Assembly (NCBI RefSeq): GCF_003255815.1
Contig: NC_037670.1
Span: 56,902,484 to 56,966,483 of the forward strand
Direction of reading: 5' to 3'
DNA from: Theropithecus gelada
Lineage: Eukaryota; Chordata; Mammalia; Primates; Cercopithecidae
Length of the DNA: 64,000 bases
The number at the start of each line of letters is the position of its first letter. The first letter of the stretch is position 1. A program made the translations under genes and the position numbers. Below the pieces are notes generated by a model. It saw only the letters and a program-made list of their open reading frames with translations. It ran no database searches and had not been told where the DNA came from. Below are positions 34,327-44,893 of the stretch, piece by piece.

Positions 34327-34461
34327 TTTCTTTTTTTTTTTTTTAGAGACGGGGTCTTTCTATGTTGCCCAGGCTGGTCTCAAACTCCTGGCCTCAGGCA
34401 ATCCTTCTGTCTCAGCCTCTGAAAGTGCTGAGATTATAGGCGTGAACCACTGCACTCAGCC
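34327..34461 (-). repeat. Alu monomer shared by both duplication arms
   Basis: A half-length antisense Alu. A shorter counterpart sits at the equivalent site in the right arm (36080-36170), so it predates the duplication. Confidence 0.85.
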
Positions 34462-34591
34462 ACTATGTTCAATTTTAATGACTTGTCACAGTGAACATTA
34501 ATGTTTTACTTTTATTTCTCTGCTTATGACTTGCCTGGGCCCTTTATGTTCTTGGACCCCTCAGCAGAGTTCTCCTCTGTTTGCTCTAATG

Positions 34592-35135
34592 CAACAGTCC
34601 CCAACCCTTTTGGCATCAGGGACCAGTTTCATGGAAAACAATTTTTCCATGGACAGCAGGGGTGAAGGGGATGGTTTCGGGATGACTCAAGTGAAATATG
34701 TTGATTGTTCACTTTATTTCTATTATTATTACATTGTAATATGTAATGAAATAATTCTACAACTTGCCATAATGTAGAATCAGTGGGAGCCCTGAGCTCG
34801 TTTTCCTGCAACTAGATGGTCCCATCTGGGGGTGATGGGAGACAGTGAGAGATCATCAGGCATTCGATTCTCCTAAGGAGTGTGCAACCTAGATCCTTCA
34901 CATGCACACTTCACAACAGGGTTCCCGCTCCTATGAGAATCTAATGCCACCACTGATGTGACAGGAGGCAGAGCTTAGGCGGGAATGTGAGTGATGGGGA
35001 TCAGCTGTATGGTACAGGTGAAGCTTCGCTCAGCTGCCCATGGCTCACCTCCTGCTGTGAAGCCCGGTTCCTAACAAGCCATAGACCGGTACCAGTACTG
35101 GTGCCGGTCTGTGACCCAAGGGTTAGGGACCCCTG
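34592..35135 (-). mobile_element. MER1A-like hAT element, complete
   Basis: Starts 'caacagtccccaaccctttt' and ends 'gggttagggacccctg'. The 8-bp target duplication is 'ctctaatg' (34584-34591) and 'ctcttatg' (35136-35143). It encodes no transposase. Confidence 0.9.
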
Positions 35136-35284
35136 CTCTTATGGGCTTGCTTCCTAGGCCACAACCTGATCAGAGAAGACTGTTGTATTTCTGGCTTTCT
35201 ACCTCCCAGAATGCTGGGAACCCACACCTTCTACACCCCTTTCTTCCCCTTGGCAGGTCCCAGGTGGTTCAAGCATAGACACTT

Positions 35285-35590
35285 ATTGATAGTCACTGAA
35301 GTTTTCTTGAGTTGTCCACAGTGCAGCTGCCTGGGTCATAGACCACTGACCTTGACTTCACTCATTGCTGAAGGAGTGCTACAACTCCTCTGTTAGACTC
35401 TCCGAATAGAGGCCCTGGTCCTTTTGCTTCCTTGTAACTCCCACTGTCCTGGAACAAATTCCATCGGGGCTGCTAGAAAAAGGCTCACAGAGCCACCATC
35501 TCCCTCTTGGAGGGCCAGGTCTTGCTGCTCCTCCAAAGTAAGAAGCTCTGGGGTATGTGGGGCACCTCATTACCAGTTAAAGAGAGAGAG
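35285..35590 (+). repeat. Unidentified segment B, copy 1
   Basis: About 85% identical by eye to the reverse complement of the terminal-inverted-repeat segment at 36676-37024. Its right end is cut by an Alu. Confidence 0.85.
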
Positions 35591-35592
35591 AA

Positions 35593-35840
35593 TACACTTT
35601 GGGAGGCAGAGGCAGGCAGATCACGAGGTCAGGAAATCGAGACCATCCCAGCTAACACGGTGAAACCCCGTCTCTACTAAAATACAAAAAATTAGCCGGG
35701 TGTGGTGGCGGGTGCCTGTAGTCCCAGCTTCTCAGAAGGCTGAGGCAGGAGAATGGCATGAACCCGGGAGGCGGAGCTGGCAGTGAGCCGAGATCGCGCC
35801 GCTGCACTCTAGCCTGGGCGACACAGCGAGACTCCAACTC

Positions 35841-35863
<23 letters not shown>
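35593..35863 (+). repeat. Alu lacking its first ~35 bp
   Basis: Sense Alu beginning at 'cactttgggaggc' and ending in a run of about 24 A. Confidence 0.92.
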
Positions 35864-35871
<8 letters not shown>

Positions 35872-36675
35872 ATAAGGAATGGAAGGGTGTGGGGTCCCAG
35901 CATTCTGGGAGGTAGATAGCCGGAGGTATAACTGTCTTCTCTGACCAGGCTGTGGCCCAGGAAGCAAGTCCATTAGAGCAGATAGGTCCCAAGAACATAA
36001 CCGTTCCAGGCAAGTCACAAGCAGAGAAATACAAGTAAGAAATAAGCGTCCACTCTGGCAAGTCACTAAAATTGAACATGGTGGCCGGGTGCAGTGGCTC
36101 ATGCCTATAATCCCAGTGCTTTGGAAGACCAAGCTAATAGAATCGCTTGACCCTGTTTCTACCAGAGAAAATAAACCAAAACAAAAACCCTATAATTGAA
36201 TGTAGTGATAAGTCTGGCTAACAAATTGCTTCCTGAAGACAAGAGCCCACAAAGTCTTTTTTTTTTTTTTTTTTTAAATGGAGTCTCACTCTGTCGCCCA
36301 GGCTAGAATGCAGTGGCAGGATCTTGGCTCACTGCAACCTCCACCTCTCAGGTTCAAGTGATTCTTCTGCCTCAGCCTCCTGAATAGCTGGGATTACAGG
36401 CACACCCCAGCACACCTGGCTAATTTTTGTATTTTTAGTAGAGATGGGGTTTTACCATGTTGGCCAGGCTAGTCTTGAACTCCTGACCTCAAGTGATCCA
36501 CCCTCCTTGGCCTCCCAAAGTGCTGGGATTATAGGTGTGAGCCACTGTGCCCAGCCACAAAGTCTTTTAATAGATTATTTAAATCAACAACTTCTATGAG
36601 CTGCAAAATAGATTGACAAAATCAGAAACCATCCTTTTTCTAGTCACTCTTTCTTGCCTTCTCTGAGTCTTTTGT
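35864..36675. repeat. Right arm of the old inverted duplication
   Basis: Reverse-complement partner of 34146-35230. At the position where the left arm has MER1, this arm reads 'gtccattagagcagat' with a single target copy, an empty site. It has gained its own Alu at about 36258-36556, with 'acaaagtctttt' duplications. Confidence 0.9.
36258..36556 (-). repeat. Alu, full length
   Basis: Antisense Alu with 'acaaagtctttt' on both sides; absent from the left duplication arm. Confidence 0.94.
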
Positions 36676-37024
36676 GTAGCCAGCATTCCTCTGAATAGAT
36701 GTTCTTGTCTCTTTAACTAGCAATGGGGTGTTTTCATCTATAGCAGAGCTTCTTACCTTGCAGGAGCAGCAAGACCTGGACCTCCAAGAGGGAGATGGTG
36801 GCTCTGTAAGCCATTTTCTAGTGGCTCCAGTGGAATTTGTTCCAAGAGAGTGGGAGTTACAAGGATGCAAAAGGACCAAGGCCACTATTTGGAGAGTCTA
36901 GCAAAGGAGTTGTAGCACTCTTGGAGGAAAGAAGGAAGTTAAGGTTGGTGGTCCACCACCCAGGGCAGCTGCAATGTGGACAACTCAAGAAAACCTCAAT
37001 GGTTATCAGAGGAATGCTGGCTAC
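36676..37024 (-). mobile_element. Unidentified 349-bp segment with perfect 19-bp inverted ends (segment B, copy 2)
   Basis: 'gtagccagcattcctctga' at 36676-36694 is exactly reverse-complemented at 37006-37024. A related copy without clear ends lies at 35285-35590 in opposite orientation. The structure suggests a non-autonomous DNA transposon, but no target duplication is seen and I do not recognise the family. Confidence 0.5.
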
Positions 37025-38336
37025 TGCACAGCCACTAGAAAGATGTTGAGACAGGGTACCAGGCAGCCCAGAAGGGCCATTGCTTAGAGCTGCTTACAAT
37101 GAGTCTGCAGCTCCCAATGATTTACTGTATGATTTGCCTGGATCTCAGAAACTCTATTCTCCGAGGCTGATGAAGGCGCTCCTAGGGCAATGCTTTATAC
37201 TCCTGCATAGTATCTGTTTTCCATTTCTGTTCCCTATAAATGTGCGTTGTTGGTCACTTGCCTGCACTTGCCTCTCCCTGCACTCTCCCCTTCCTTTTGC
37301 CTCATTACCTGCTGTTCTGATGGGATTTTAAAGTCACAGCAAGCATCTGTGTTAAGGACTTACAAAAGAGCCTCCAAAAAAACAAAAACAAAAACAGGGA
37401 AGGCAATTTTGGGATGAACAGGGAAGATGGGATAAGGGAAATGAAGAAAGACCCTGCCATACTAGGATTGAAGTGCAAACCAGAATGTGACCTTTTGTAA
37501 TCCACGTTGCTATTTTTGGTTATGAATGGGCTTGTGGCAGGTGGAAAGGAGAAGGAATAAATCCATCCTTGCTCCAGTGCAGGCCTGAACTTTATGAGGA
37601 TGGAATGGTAAGCACACGACATAGGGTTTTATGCATCAGCACAACTTTGTGTTAAATTGTTCTCAGAGGGCATCTTGTAAGGGAATGTGAAAATGAATGG
37701 CTGTGTTCGTTCTGGAGGCTGAACTGCAATTACTGAGATATGATAGGAAAACTGGTCTTAACACTGCCCAGTAAAACAGTATCCCCCCACCCACACTTAT
37801 GTATAGCACCTATGGTCCATTTAGTCCAACATACACAAAGTAATCTCTTTGGTAGTCCAACTCCCATGAGCCATCCAGAGTACACGGCAGAAAGAACTCT
37901 GTTGTCTAGCAACCAATGGAACACGACAACACTAGATAAATTGGATCAATATTGCTCTAAATATTGAACCCTTAGATGATGGAAAAACCCTCAAAGCCAT
38001 GTCCATAACTCCTCTGCTCTTTCCTCTCCTAGACTTAGCGGCTGAGGAGAACCAGCTGGTGTTTTGACAATCTGTGGAGACCCACGGGGAGGGAGGATTG
38101 GGGGAGAGCAGGCCAAGTTCCACAGGGGAACCCAGCAGTAGTCATTCCAGAAAGGAGATACCTGAAGGCTGAATCCCTAGGAATCTGGAGCCTCCCGTCC
38201 ACCTTTGCAGCACTGGGTGGCCTGGAAGTGAGGTCATCATCCTGAGTTCCTGACCTGCTTGTGTCTGGTCAGGAATCACTGAAGTTGAAGAGATCAAGGT
38301 CACCACCAGTGGTTTTTAGAAAGAACACTTGAGTTG
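37025..38336. other. Single-copy DNA, nothing recognised
   Basis: No gene or repeat family is recognised. Confidence 0.5.
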
Positions 38337-38739
38337 CTGGGCGCAGTGGCTCATGCCTATAATCCCAACACTGGGAGGCTGAGGTGGGAGGATCATTTGA
38401 ACCCAGGAGATCAAGATCAACCTGGGCAATATAGTGAGATTCCCATCTCAAAAAATAAAAAAAATTAGCCAGGTGCGGTGGTGAACACTTGTAGTTCAAG
38501 CTACTCAGGAGGTTCATTTCTACCAAGGTGCAAGGGGCTAGTTAAAATAAAAGAGTTTTTAAGGGAAAGGAAGTTCCAATATGTCAATCTGAGGGTTGTG
38601 AGCAGATAGAGAAGGTGCAGTTCACCACTGGGGCTTGGTGAGGAGACAGGAAGATCACTTGAGCCCAGGAGTTGGAGGCTGCAGTGAACTGTGATTGCAC
38701 CACTGCACTCCAGCCTGGGTGACAGAGAGAGAGCTTGTC

Positions 38740-38789
<50 letters not shown>
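38337..38789 (+). repeat. Alu containing an inverted insert
   Basis: A sense Alu flanked by 'aagaacact' and 'aagaacacc' is interrupted after 'ctactcagga' by 135 foreign bases (38511-38645) and resumes at 'acaggaagatcacttgag'. It ends in an A run of about 46 bases. Confidence 0.92.
38511..38645. repeat. Inverted copy of the Alu's 3' flank
   Basis: Reverse complement of 38858-38992 over exactly 135 bp with about nine differences. Since it interrupts the Alu, this is the copy and the downstream arm is the source. Confidence 0.93.
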
Positions 38790-38792
<3 letters not shown>

Positions 38793-38857
38793 ACCCAAGG
38801 TTCAAGGTTGGTGCACAAGATGTCTTCCCATGAGACCCCCAAGGCCCTCCCCATCCC

Positions 38858-38992
38858 CTCCTCACCAAGCCCCAGTGGTGAACTGCATCTTCTCTGTCTG
38901 CTCACAACCCTCAGATTGACATATTGGAATTTCCTTTCCCTTAAAGCCTCTTTTACGTTAACCAGCCCCTTGCACCTTGGTAGAGATGAACC
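38858..38992. repeat. Source arm of the 135-bp inverted copy
   Basis: Single-copy flank downstream of the Alu, the template for 38511-38645. Confidence 0.93.
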
Positions 38993-39274
38993 CAGTTTGG
39001 AAGGGGAGGGGGAACTTTGAACAAAGTCTAATCACTTTTTCCAATGAGTCACTTTTTCTTCCTGGAAATAATGCTAGATCATATTCCTAGAAACAATTTC
39101 CTGGCTGAGTAGCCTTTCTGAAGAGGCTCCATATGTCCCCTTGTGCAAAGCTTTCCTTGGGGTCCCAAATTTTAAGGTCCTGTCACGGTGCTGTTGGAAG
39201 CATTTTTTCACAGATGAACTGTGAGAGTTGACTTCAGTGAGAATTACTAAGAAGTGGAGGAGAGAAACCAACAA
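38993..39274. other. Single-copy DNA, nothing recognised
   Basis: No gene or repeat family is recognised. Confidence 0.5.
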
Positions 39275-39500
39275 TGTGACTCTTTACCACATGCCAAGCA
39301 CTGCAGAGGATGCCTTAATAAAACTGGAGCTGCTCGCTGAGGTGATGTGATACCCATATAGGGTAGGACCTATTCTTTCCATTTTGCAGATGGAGAAACT
39401 AAGACTTAGGTAACTTACCCTTAAGAGAGTTGTGGTATCCCAATGGGCAGTAATTCTGAGCTTCTCTGGTCTTTGTGTGGTCATTGGGAGGTATGTGGCT
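39275..39500 (-). repeat. MIR SINE, antisense
   Basis: 'accacatgccaagcactg', 'ccattttgcagatggaga' and 'aacttaccc' follow the antisense MIR order. Confidence 0.65.
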
Positions 39501-40087
39501 GAGCAATAGTCCCCTCTCTTAGTTCCAATGGGCCACACAAGGGCCATTTGTAAAGAGAGGATGAAGGCTAGGACTTACAAGGGCTCTGTGTCATTGTCAT
39601 AATGTAGAGGATGGTCTCCACTGTGCAAGAGAAGAACCTCTCAGGTTATGAGACAAGACAGGAAAACAGATCTGTCTTCCTTCTAGACATCAGTGGTGCC
39701 ATCACTGACAATGCATGTTTGCCCTTGGGAGTGGTGAAGTTTGAGTTTGTATAGTTTACTTTTACCTCCGGAACAGTTCAGGCAGGTCCCGCTTTTCATT
39801 ATTCTCCTGACACTCTGTCCTCCGTCATATTAACACTCAAGCTTGGATTAGGCTGTGGATGTGGGGACTTGCAACATTGGAGGGAAAAACCTTAAAACTG
39901 TCAAGGATAATTTCTTCATAGCTCACCAGGAAGGCCTCCAGGAAGATAAACTCTCCACAGGGGTCCCTTGTGGCACGTTCTTTTTTCCCTGCTGTTTTCT
40001 ACCTTCAGGGTTTTTTTCCTGTCCATCAACTGTCTCATTCTTCCAGTCTCCATGGGGTGCATCTCCATTTTCCTTTTGAGAAATCTA
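39501..40087. other. Single-copy DNA, nothing recognised
   Basis: No gene or repeat family is recognised. Confidence 0.5.
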
Positions 40088-40487
40088 TTAAGTTGGCGCA
40101 AAACTAATTGTGGTTTTTTTCATTAAACGTAATGCCGTTTGGCTGTGCATGGTGGCTCATGCCTGTAATCCCAGCACTTTAGGAGTCAGACATGGGTGAT
40201 CACTTCAGGTCAGGAGTTCGAGATCAGCCTGGCCAACACGGTGACACCCCGTCTTTACTAAAAATACAAAAATTAGCCAGGCATGGTGGTGCGTGCCTGT
40301 AATCTGTTACTCGGGAGGCTGAGGCAGTAGAAACGTTTGAACGCAGGAGGCGGAGGTTGCAGTGAGCCGAGATGGTGCCACTGCACTCCATCCTGGGTGA
40401 CAAGAGCGAGACTCTGCCTCAAAAAAAAAAAAAAAAAAGCCATTAAAAGTAATGGCAAAAACCGCAATTAGTTTTGCACCAACTTAA
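40088..40487. mobile_element. MADE1 split by an Alu
   Basis: The left end 'ttaagttggcgcaaaact' and right end 'agttttgcaccaacttaa' are complementary, with TA on both sides. A sense Alu (about 40141-40438) sits in the middle. Confidence 0.9.
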
Positions 40488-40799
40488 TACCTTCCTATCC
40501 TCAGGGAAATCCCTGAATCTCAAGAGCCATTACTGCTTTCCTCTATCCCCCCAAAGGTGCATTGATCCAACAATAGCTCATTAAATTCATGACAACACCT
40601 AGGACAGGAAAACTACTGCTTCTGCTATCCCAAGGCAGAAAAACCACAAATGTTCCATGTGGGGCTCAGGCAAGTTCATGCGACATCCCTTGTCTGAGTT
40701 CACTGTGCAGGTCTGTTTCTGGACAGGTGTCTAAGTCCACCATTCTCATTTTTCCTCATTGTCACCATTGTCACGGCTGTTTGTCACTCTGCTCCTACA
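40488..40799. other. Single-copy DNA, nothing recognised
   Basis: No gene or repeat family is recognised. Confidence 0.5.
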
Positions 40800-40965
40800 T
40801 GTCAGGCACTGTAAAACACGTATACCACTGCACGTCAGACATCATCAGCCCCATTTTGCAGAGGAGCGAATGAAAGCATAGAGAGTGCATGCAATTTGCC
40901 CAAGGACACCCAGCTAATGTGCGGTAACTGTGATTTGAATCAAGTTCTTCCGTCTGAAGTCAAGG
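40800..40965 (-). repeat. MIR SINE, antisense
   Basis: 'gtcaggcactgtaaaac', 'ccccattttgcagagga' and 'caaggacacccagctaatg' follow the antisense MIR order. Confidence 0.7.
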
Positions 40966-41683
40966 CTGTTCTGGGGGTTCGGTTTTGCGGCAGCTGGAGA
41001 GGAGATAGCTTATAGCAAAGGCTCTAGGAGTGTAAGAGGGACACAGCAGGTGACTGGCAGAATCTTGGCTTCACTTGGAAAATCAGGAGACCTGGATTTT
41101 AGTCCCGGTTTTATTGAACTCCCAATTTTTTTTTTCATCATCTACAAAGTGAAAGAAGGCTGAGTGACCTGCCAGCTCTCAGTCTAATTCAGACCAATGG
41201 CCAGTTTCTGAGTCCAGGAGGCAAACTTTGGAACTGAATCCAAAGCCATACAGATCTCACATGTCTCTTCTTTCGTTCTGCAGTTGAAACAGATAAAAGA
41301 CATAAGGCAATTTCTTCATGCACCACCAATCAGGGAACCACAGAACCGAGTGACCGAGGTCTCTTTCTGCCAGGCTGCCTAGAATGAAATCTTTCAGTCA
41401 CTGTTTCCTTAGGTGTTATTTCTTTACATATGAATAAAAGTCTTGGTAGAAAAGCATTTCTGGTTTTAAGGAAGAATATCTAAATCTACAAAATGAACCA
41501 ATTGGGGCTATGAATGTTTACATTACAAAAGAATTCTTAAGAATACCTCCATTTGTGCTATTCTGCATTTAATATTATTATTATTATGACATCAGGCTCA
41601 AGTCTTCATATAAAGTAGGCTCAAGTCTCCATATTAAAGTATTTTTTCCTGGAAAAGGACTGAATATTAAAAAATACATTTTA
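40966..41683. other. Single-copy DNA, nothing recognised
   Basis: No gene is seen. A short near-repeat, 'aggctcaagtcttcatat', occurs twice at about 41594-41636. Confidence 0.5.
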
Positions 41684-41903
41684 TACCTGTAATTCTAGCA
41701 CTTTAGGATGCCAAGGCAGGTGGATCACCTGAGGTCAGGCGTTCAAGACCAGCCTGGCCAACATGCTCAAACCCCAACCCTACTAAAAATACAAAAATTA
41801 GCTGGGTATAGTAGCACACACCTGAAATCCCAGCGACTCGGGAGGCTGAGGCAGGAGAATCACTTGAACCCGGGAGGTGGAGGTTGTAGTGAGCCGAGGG
41901 TTG
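41684..41903 (+). repeat. Alu truncated at both ends
   Basis: Sense Alu from 'tacctgtaattctagcac' to 'gtagtgagccgag'. Confidence 0.92.
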
Positions 41904-42239
41904 AGTGTTTCCAGTGAATGATATCAGGGGAGTCAAGGACATGTGGGTGCCTGTGAATCACCCAGCATGGGTCAGGCAGGCCCTGGGCTGGAGGGAGACT
42001 CCAGGTGTCGTGAAGAATCGAGGCTCTGTTCTCCTGCACACAGCCTGTCACATCGTAAATTGTCCTATGATCTAATGTCTCTCCCAGGGTCAGTGGGGAC
42101 TGGAGACACAGAGGAAATGAGTTCTGAGGGCAGATCCCTCCTCCATTCAGATGTCACCATATAATTCTGCCCACTCACACACGCGCACACGTAGGTAATG
42201 ATGTGGCCTTGTAACCAGACCCAGGTTCAGCTGCTCACC

Positions 42240-43010
42240 ACTTAAAAGCCAGAACACAAGAGGTGAGGGTTGATGGCAGGAAAAGCAGGTTTAATTGGAA
42301 AGTCAGAAAACCAAGAAGAGGGTGAGCTAGTGTTATAAAGTACCATCTTATATTTTGAAATTCACCGTAGGAGTTTTAAAGGGAAGCTTGGTGTGAGAGG
42401 CATGCGGGCGTGGTGCAGGGTGCAGCGTGCAGGTCTGCGGATCCTCTTCCAGCGGCTATCTAGGAGATTTGAACTTCCGGAGGTCTGGTTGGTGATTACC
42501 TGACTTTGGCCTGATGGTGGTGGACTAATTGTGCCCAACGCCTCCCAAGTGGGAAAATTCCACAGTGGCTCCCTGCCTGATTTGTTTCAAGAGTAGTGTC
42601 TGGTTTTTTTGTTTGTTTGCTTGCTTGTTTGTTTTTTTGACAGGATCTCATTCTGTCGCCCAGGCTGGAGTGCAGTGGTGCAATCATGGCTCACTGAAGC
42701 CTTGACGTCCTGGGCTCAAGCAATCCTCCCATCTCAGCCTCCTGAGTAGATGGGACCACAGGTATGTGCCACTATGCCTGGCTAATTTTTAAATTTTTTT
42801 GTAGAGACAGGGCCTCCCTATGTTGCCCAGGCTGGTCTTAACCTCTTGGGCTCATGCAGTCTTCCTGTTTTGGTCTCCCAAAGTGCTGGGATTACACATG
42901 TGAGCCTGGGATTACAGGTGTGAGCCACTGCACCTGGTCTGGAATTTTTTAAGTGCATAATTGGATAAGCAGGCATTGCCGAAGGGGAGTATCTAGAGAG
43001 GTTAGGAGTA
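42240..43010 (-). mobile_element. Probable class I ERV LTR, antisense, split by an Alu
   Basis: On the minus strand the stretch ends with a 'attaaacctgctttt' polyadenylation-type signal, as in many class I LTRs. An antisense Alu (42604-42940) interrupts it. Boundaries are approximate and no target duplication was found. Confidence 0.45.
42604..42940 (-). repeat. Alu with GTTT-rich tail
   Basis: Antisense Alu. The last bases include a local duplication, 'gggattaca' with 'tgtgagcc' appearing twice. Confidence 0.92.
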
Positions 43011-43016
43011 AAGCAG

Positions 43017-43361
43017 TCAGAGGGGAGGGAAGGAAGAAAAAGAAAGAGGGTGATTTAAATAACTGAGGTCCCTGGTTACAAACTCCCCACTGTCAAGTTT
43101 CATTCTGTCTCTATGGAAAACAGGCAACTGATTCATTCTGGCTACTTCGTATTGAAAAGGGGCATAGTCAGGGGGCCACGGAATGAACTTACCCACCCAG
43201 AGTTGACAGCACTTGAAAGTCCCTGAACTTAGAGAAGAGATCCGCTGGAGCGTCATGGGGAGTGTGTAACAGCAATACAGTCTGCAGCAGAAGAATAATC
43301 CTATCCCTGTAATCATGGCTATAATCACGAGCAACTTTTCCCACGAGGAAGCCTGATACAA
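43017..43361 (-). pseudogene. Possible ERV env C-terminal remnant
   Basis: A 114-codon minus-strand frame has, near residues 10-35, a hydrophobic stretch including LLVIIAMITGIGLFF followed by a Cys-rich 'CCRLYCC'. This resembles the membrane anchor and tail of a class I retroviral envelope protein. It lies just upstream, on that strand, of the LTR-like stretch at 42240-43010, where the env end would be expected. No surface-subunit or fusion region is visible, so it is a fragment. Identification is inference, and a chance hydrophobic frame is possible. Confidence 0.35.
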
Positions 43362-43491
43362 ATCATGAGGAGAGCCATTGATTTAAAGATATTGTGGGAT
43401 CAGACATAGTACTGGACTGGTTTGCTTGTGCATGTCTTGTAGGGCTGAGGATGTTTTCAGAGTTATCCTGGAAGTACACACAGCATTCAAT
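43362..43491. other. Unassigned, possibly ERV internal
   Basis: Short stretch between the env-like frame and an Alu; no motif. Confidence 0.3.
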
Positions 43492-43806
43492 CTTTTTTTC
43501 TTTTTTTTTTTTTTTTTTTGAGACAGAGTCTCATTCTGTGGCCCAGGTGGGAGTGTAGGGGTGTGATCTTGGCTCACTGCAACCTCTGCCTCCTGGGTTC
43601 AAGCAATTCTCGTGCCTCAACCTCCCAAGTAGCTGGGATTAGAGGTGTGCACCACCATGCCTGGCTAAGTTTTTAAAAAAATTTTTAGTAGAGATGGGGT
43701 TTCACCAAGTTGGCCAGGCTGGTCTCGAACTCCTGGCCTCATGTGATCCACCTGCTTCAGCCTCCCAAAGTGCTGAGATTATAGGTGTGAACCCCCATGC
43801 CTGACC
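43492..43806 (-). repeat. Alu, full length
   Basis: Antisense Alu flanked by 'cattcaatctt' and 'cattcagtctt'. Confidence 0.94.
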
Positions 43807-44249
43807 AGCATTCAGTCTTAATTATTAAATTGATTAATAATTAAGTTCTGCACTGTCAGTTGTACCCGCAGCTTCTATGGTGATCTGACAGCAGAATGGT
43901 TACACATATTTAACAGGTTATAGGAGGAGCTGTGAATATTCATGAAGGCGGTCCCGACACATGTGTATTGAACCAATAAATATGCATGTAATGTAGGACT
44001 CATGTTCATTTTGGGATGCAGACTTAACTCTTAAATGTACAGTTAGATTTTATCTGTCAAACGTTCTTTTCAGGACACAAAGGCATGCAGATGTGTAATT
44101 TCTGTCGTTCAGCCAGAACTAGTGCATGGTCAGTGGGCGTTTATCAGGAGAAAGTTTAACTAGAGTCTCTTGTCTCATTAAAATTGTAGTTATGGCTGGG
44201 GGGATAGGGAATGGGGATCAGTTGGTCAGCTTCTATTGAAGCCATACAT
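43807..44249. other. Unassigned single-copy or ERV-derived DNA
   Basis: No clear gene or family. An imperfect small palindrome, 'cttaattattaaattgat' with 'taataattaag', occurs at about 43818-43846. Confidence 0.4.
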
Positions 44250-44572
44250 TTTTTGTTTGTTTGTTTGTGGGTTTTTTTGTTTGTTTGTTTTTTAGATGGA
44301 GTCTCACTCTCTTGCCCAGGCTGGAGTGCAGTGGTTCAAAGTTGGCTCACTGCCACATCCAGTCCCCAGATTCAGGCAATCCTCCTGCCTCAGCTTCCCA
44401 AAGAGCTGGGATAACAGGTGTGTGCCACCATGCCTGGCTAATTTTTGTATTTTTAGTAGAGATGGGGTTTCACCATCTTGGTCAGGCTGTTCTCAAACCC
44501 CTGACCGCAGGTGGTGCACCTACCTCAGCCTCCTGAAGTACTGGGATTACAGGCGTGAGCCACCATGCCCAG
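44250..44572 (-). repeat. Alu, full length
   Basis: Antisense Alu with a GTTT-repeat tail. Confidence 0.92.
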
Positions 44573-44650
44573 CCTTTGATCAGCCTTTCACCAAATACAC
44601 AATGTGCATCTGGGGGAAGGGTAGAGGAATAGTCACTTATGCCTTTTCTT

Positions 44651-44893
44651 TTTTTTCTTTTTTTTTTTTTTTTTTCTGAGACAGAGTTTCACTCTTGTTG
44701 CCCAGGCTGGAGTGCAATGGTGCAACATCGGCTCACTGCAAACCTCTGCCTCCCACATTCAAGCGGTACTCCTGCCTTAGGCTCCTGAGTAGCTGGGATT
44801 ACAGGTGCCTGTCACCATACCTGGCTAATTTTTGTATTTTTAGTAGGGACAGGGTTTCACCAGGCATGGTGGCTCACACCTGTAATCCTAGCA
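44651..44893. repeat. Fusion of opposite-strand Alus
   Basis: An antisense Alu stops at 'acagggtttcacc' and is joined directly to the head of a sense Alu ('aggcatggtggctcacacc'). The LTR at 44894 cuts the sense Alu, which resumes at 46239. Confidence 0.85.

Larger units (their letters stand above)
34146..35230. repeat. Left arm of an old inverted duplication
   Basis: Two blocks, 34146-34330 and 34462-35230, match the reverse complement of 36180-36675 and 35863-36080. Shared words include 'ctgattttgtcaatctattt', 'gatttaaataatctat', 'tatttctctgctt' and 'ctacctcccagaatgctggg'. This arm carries the MER1 element. Confidence 0.9.
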
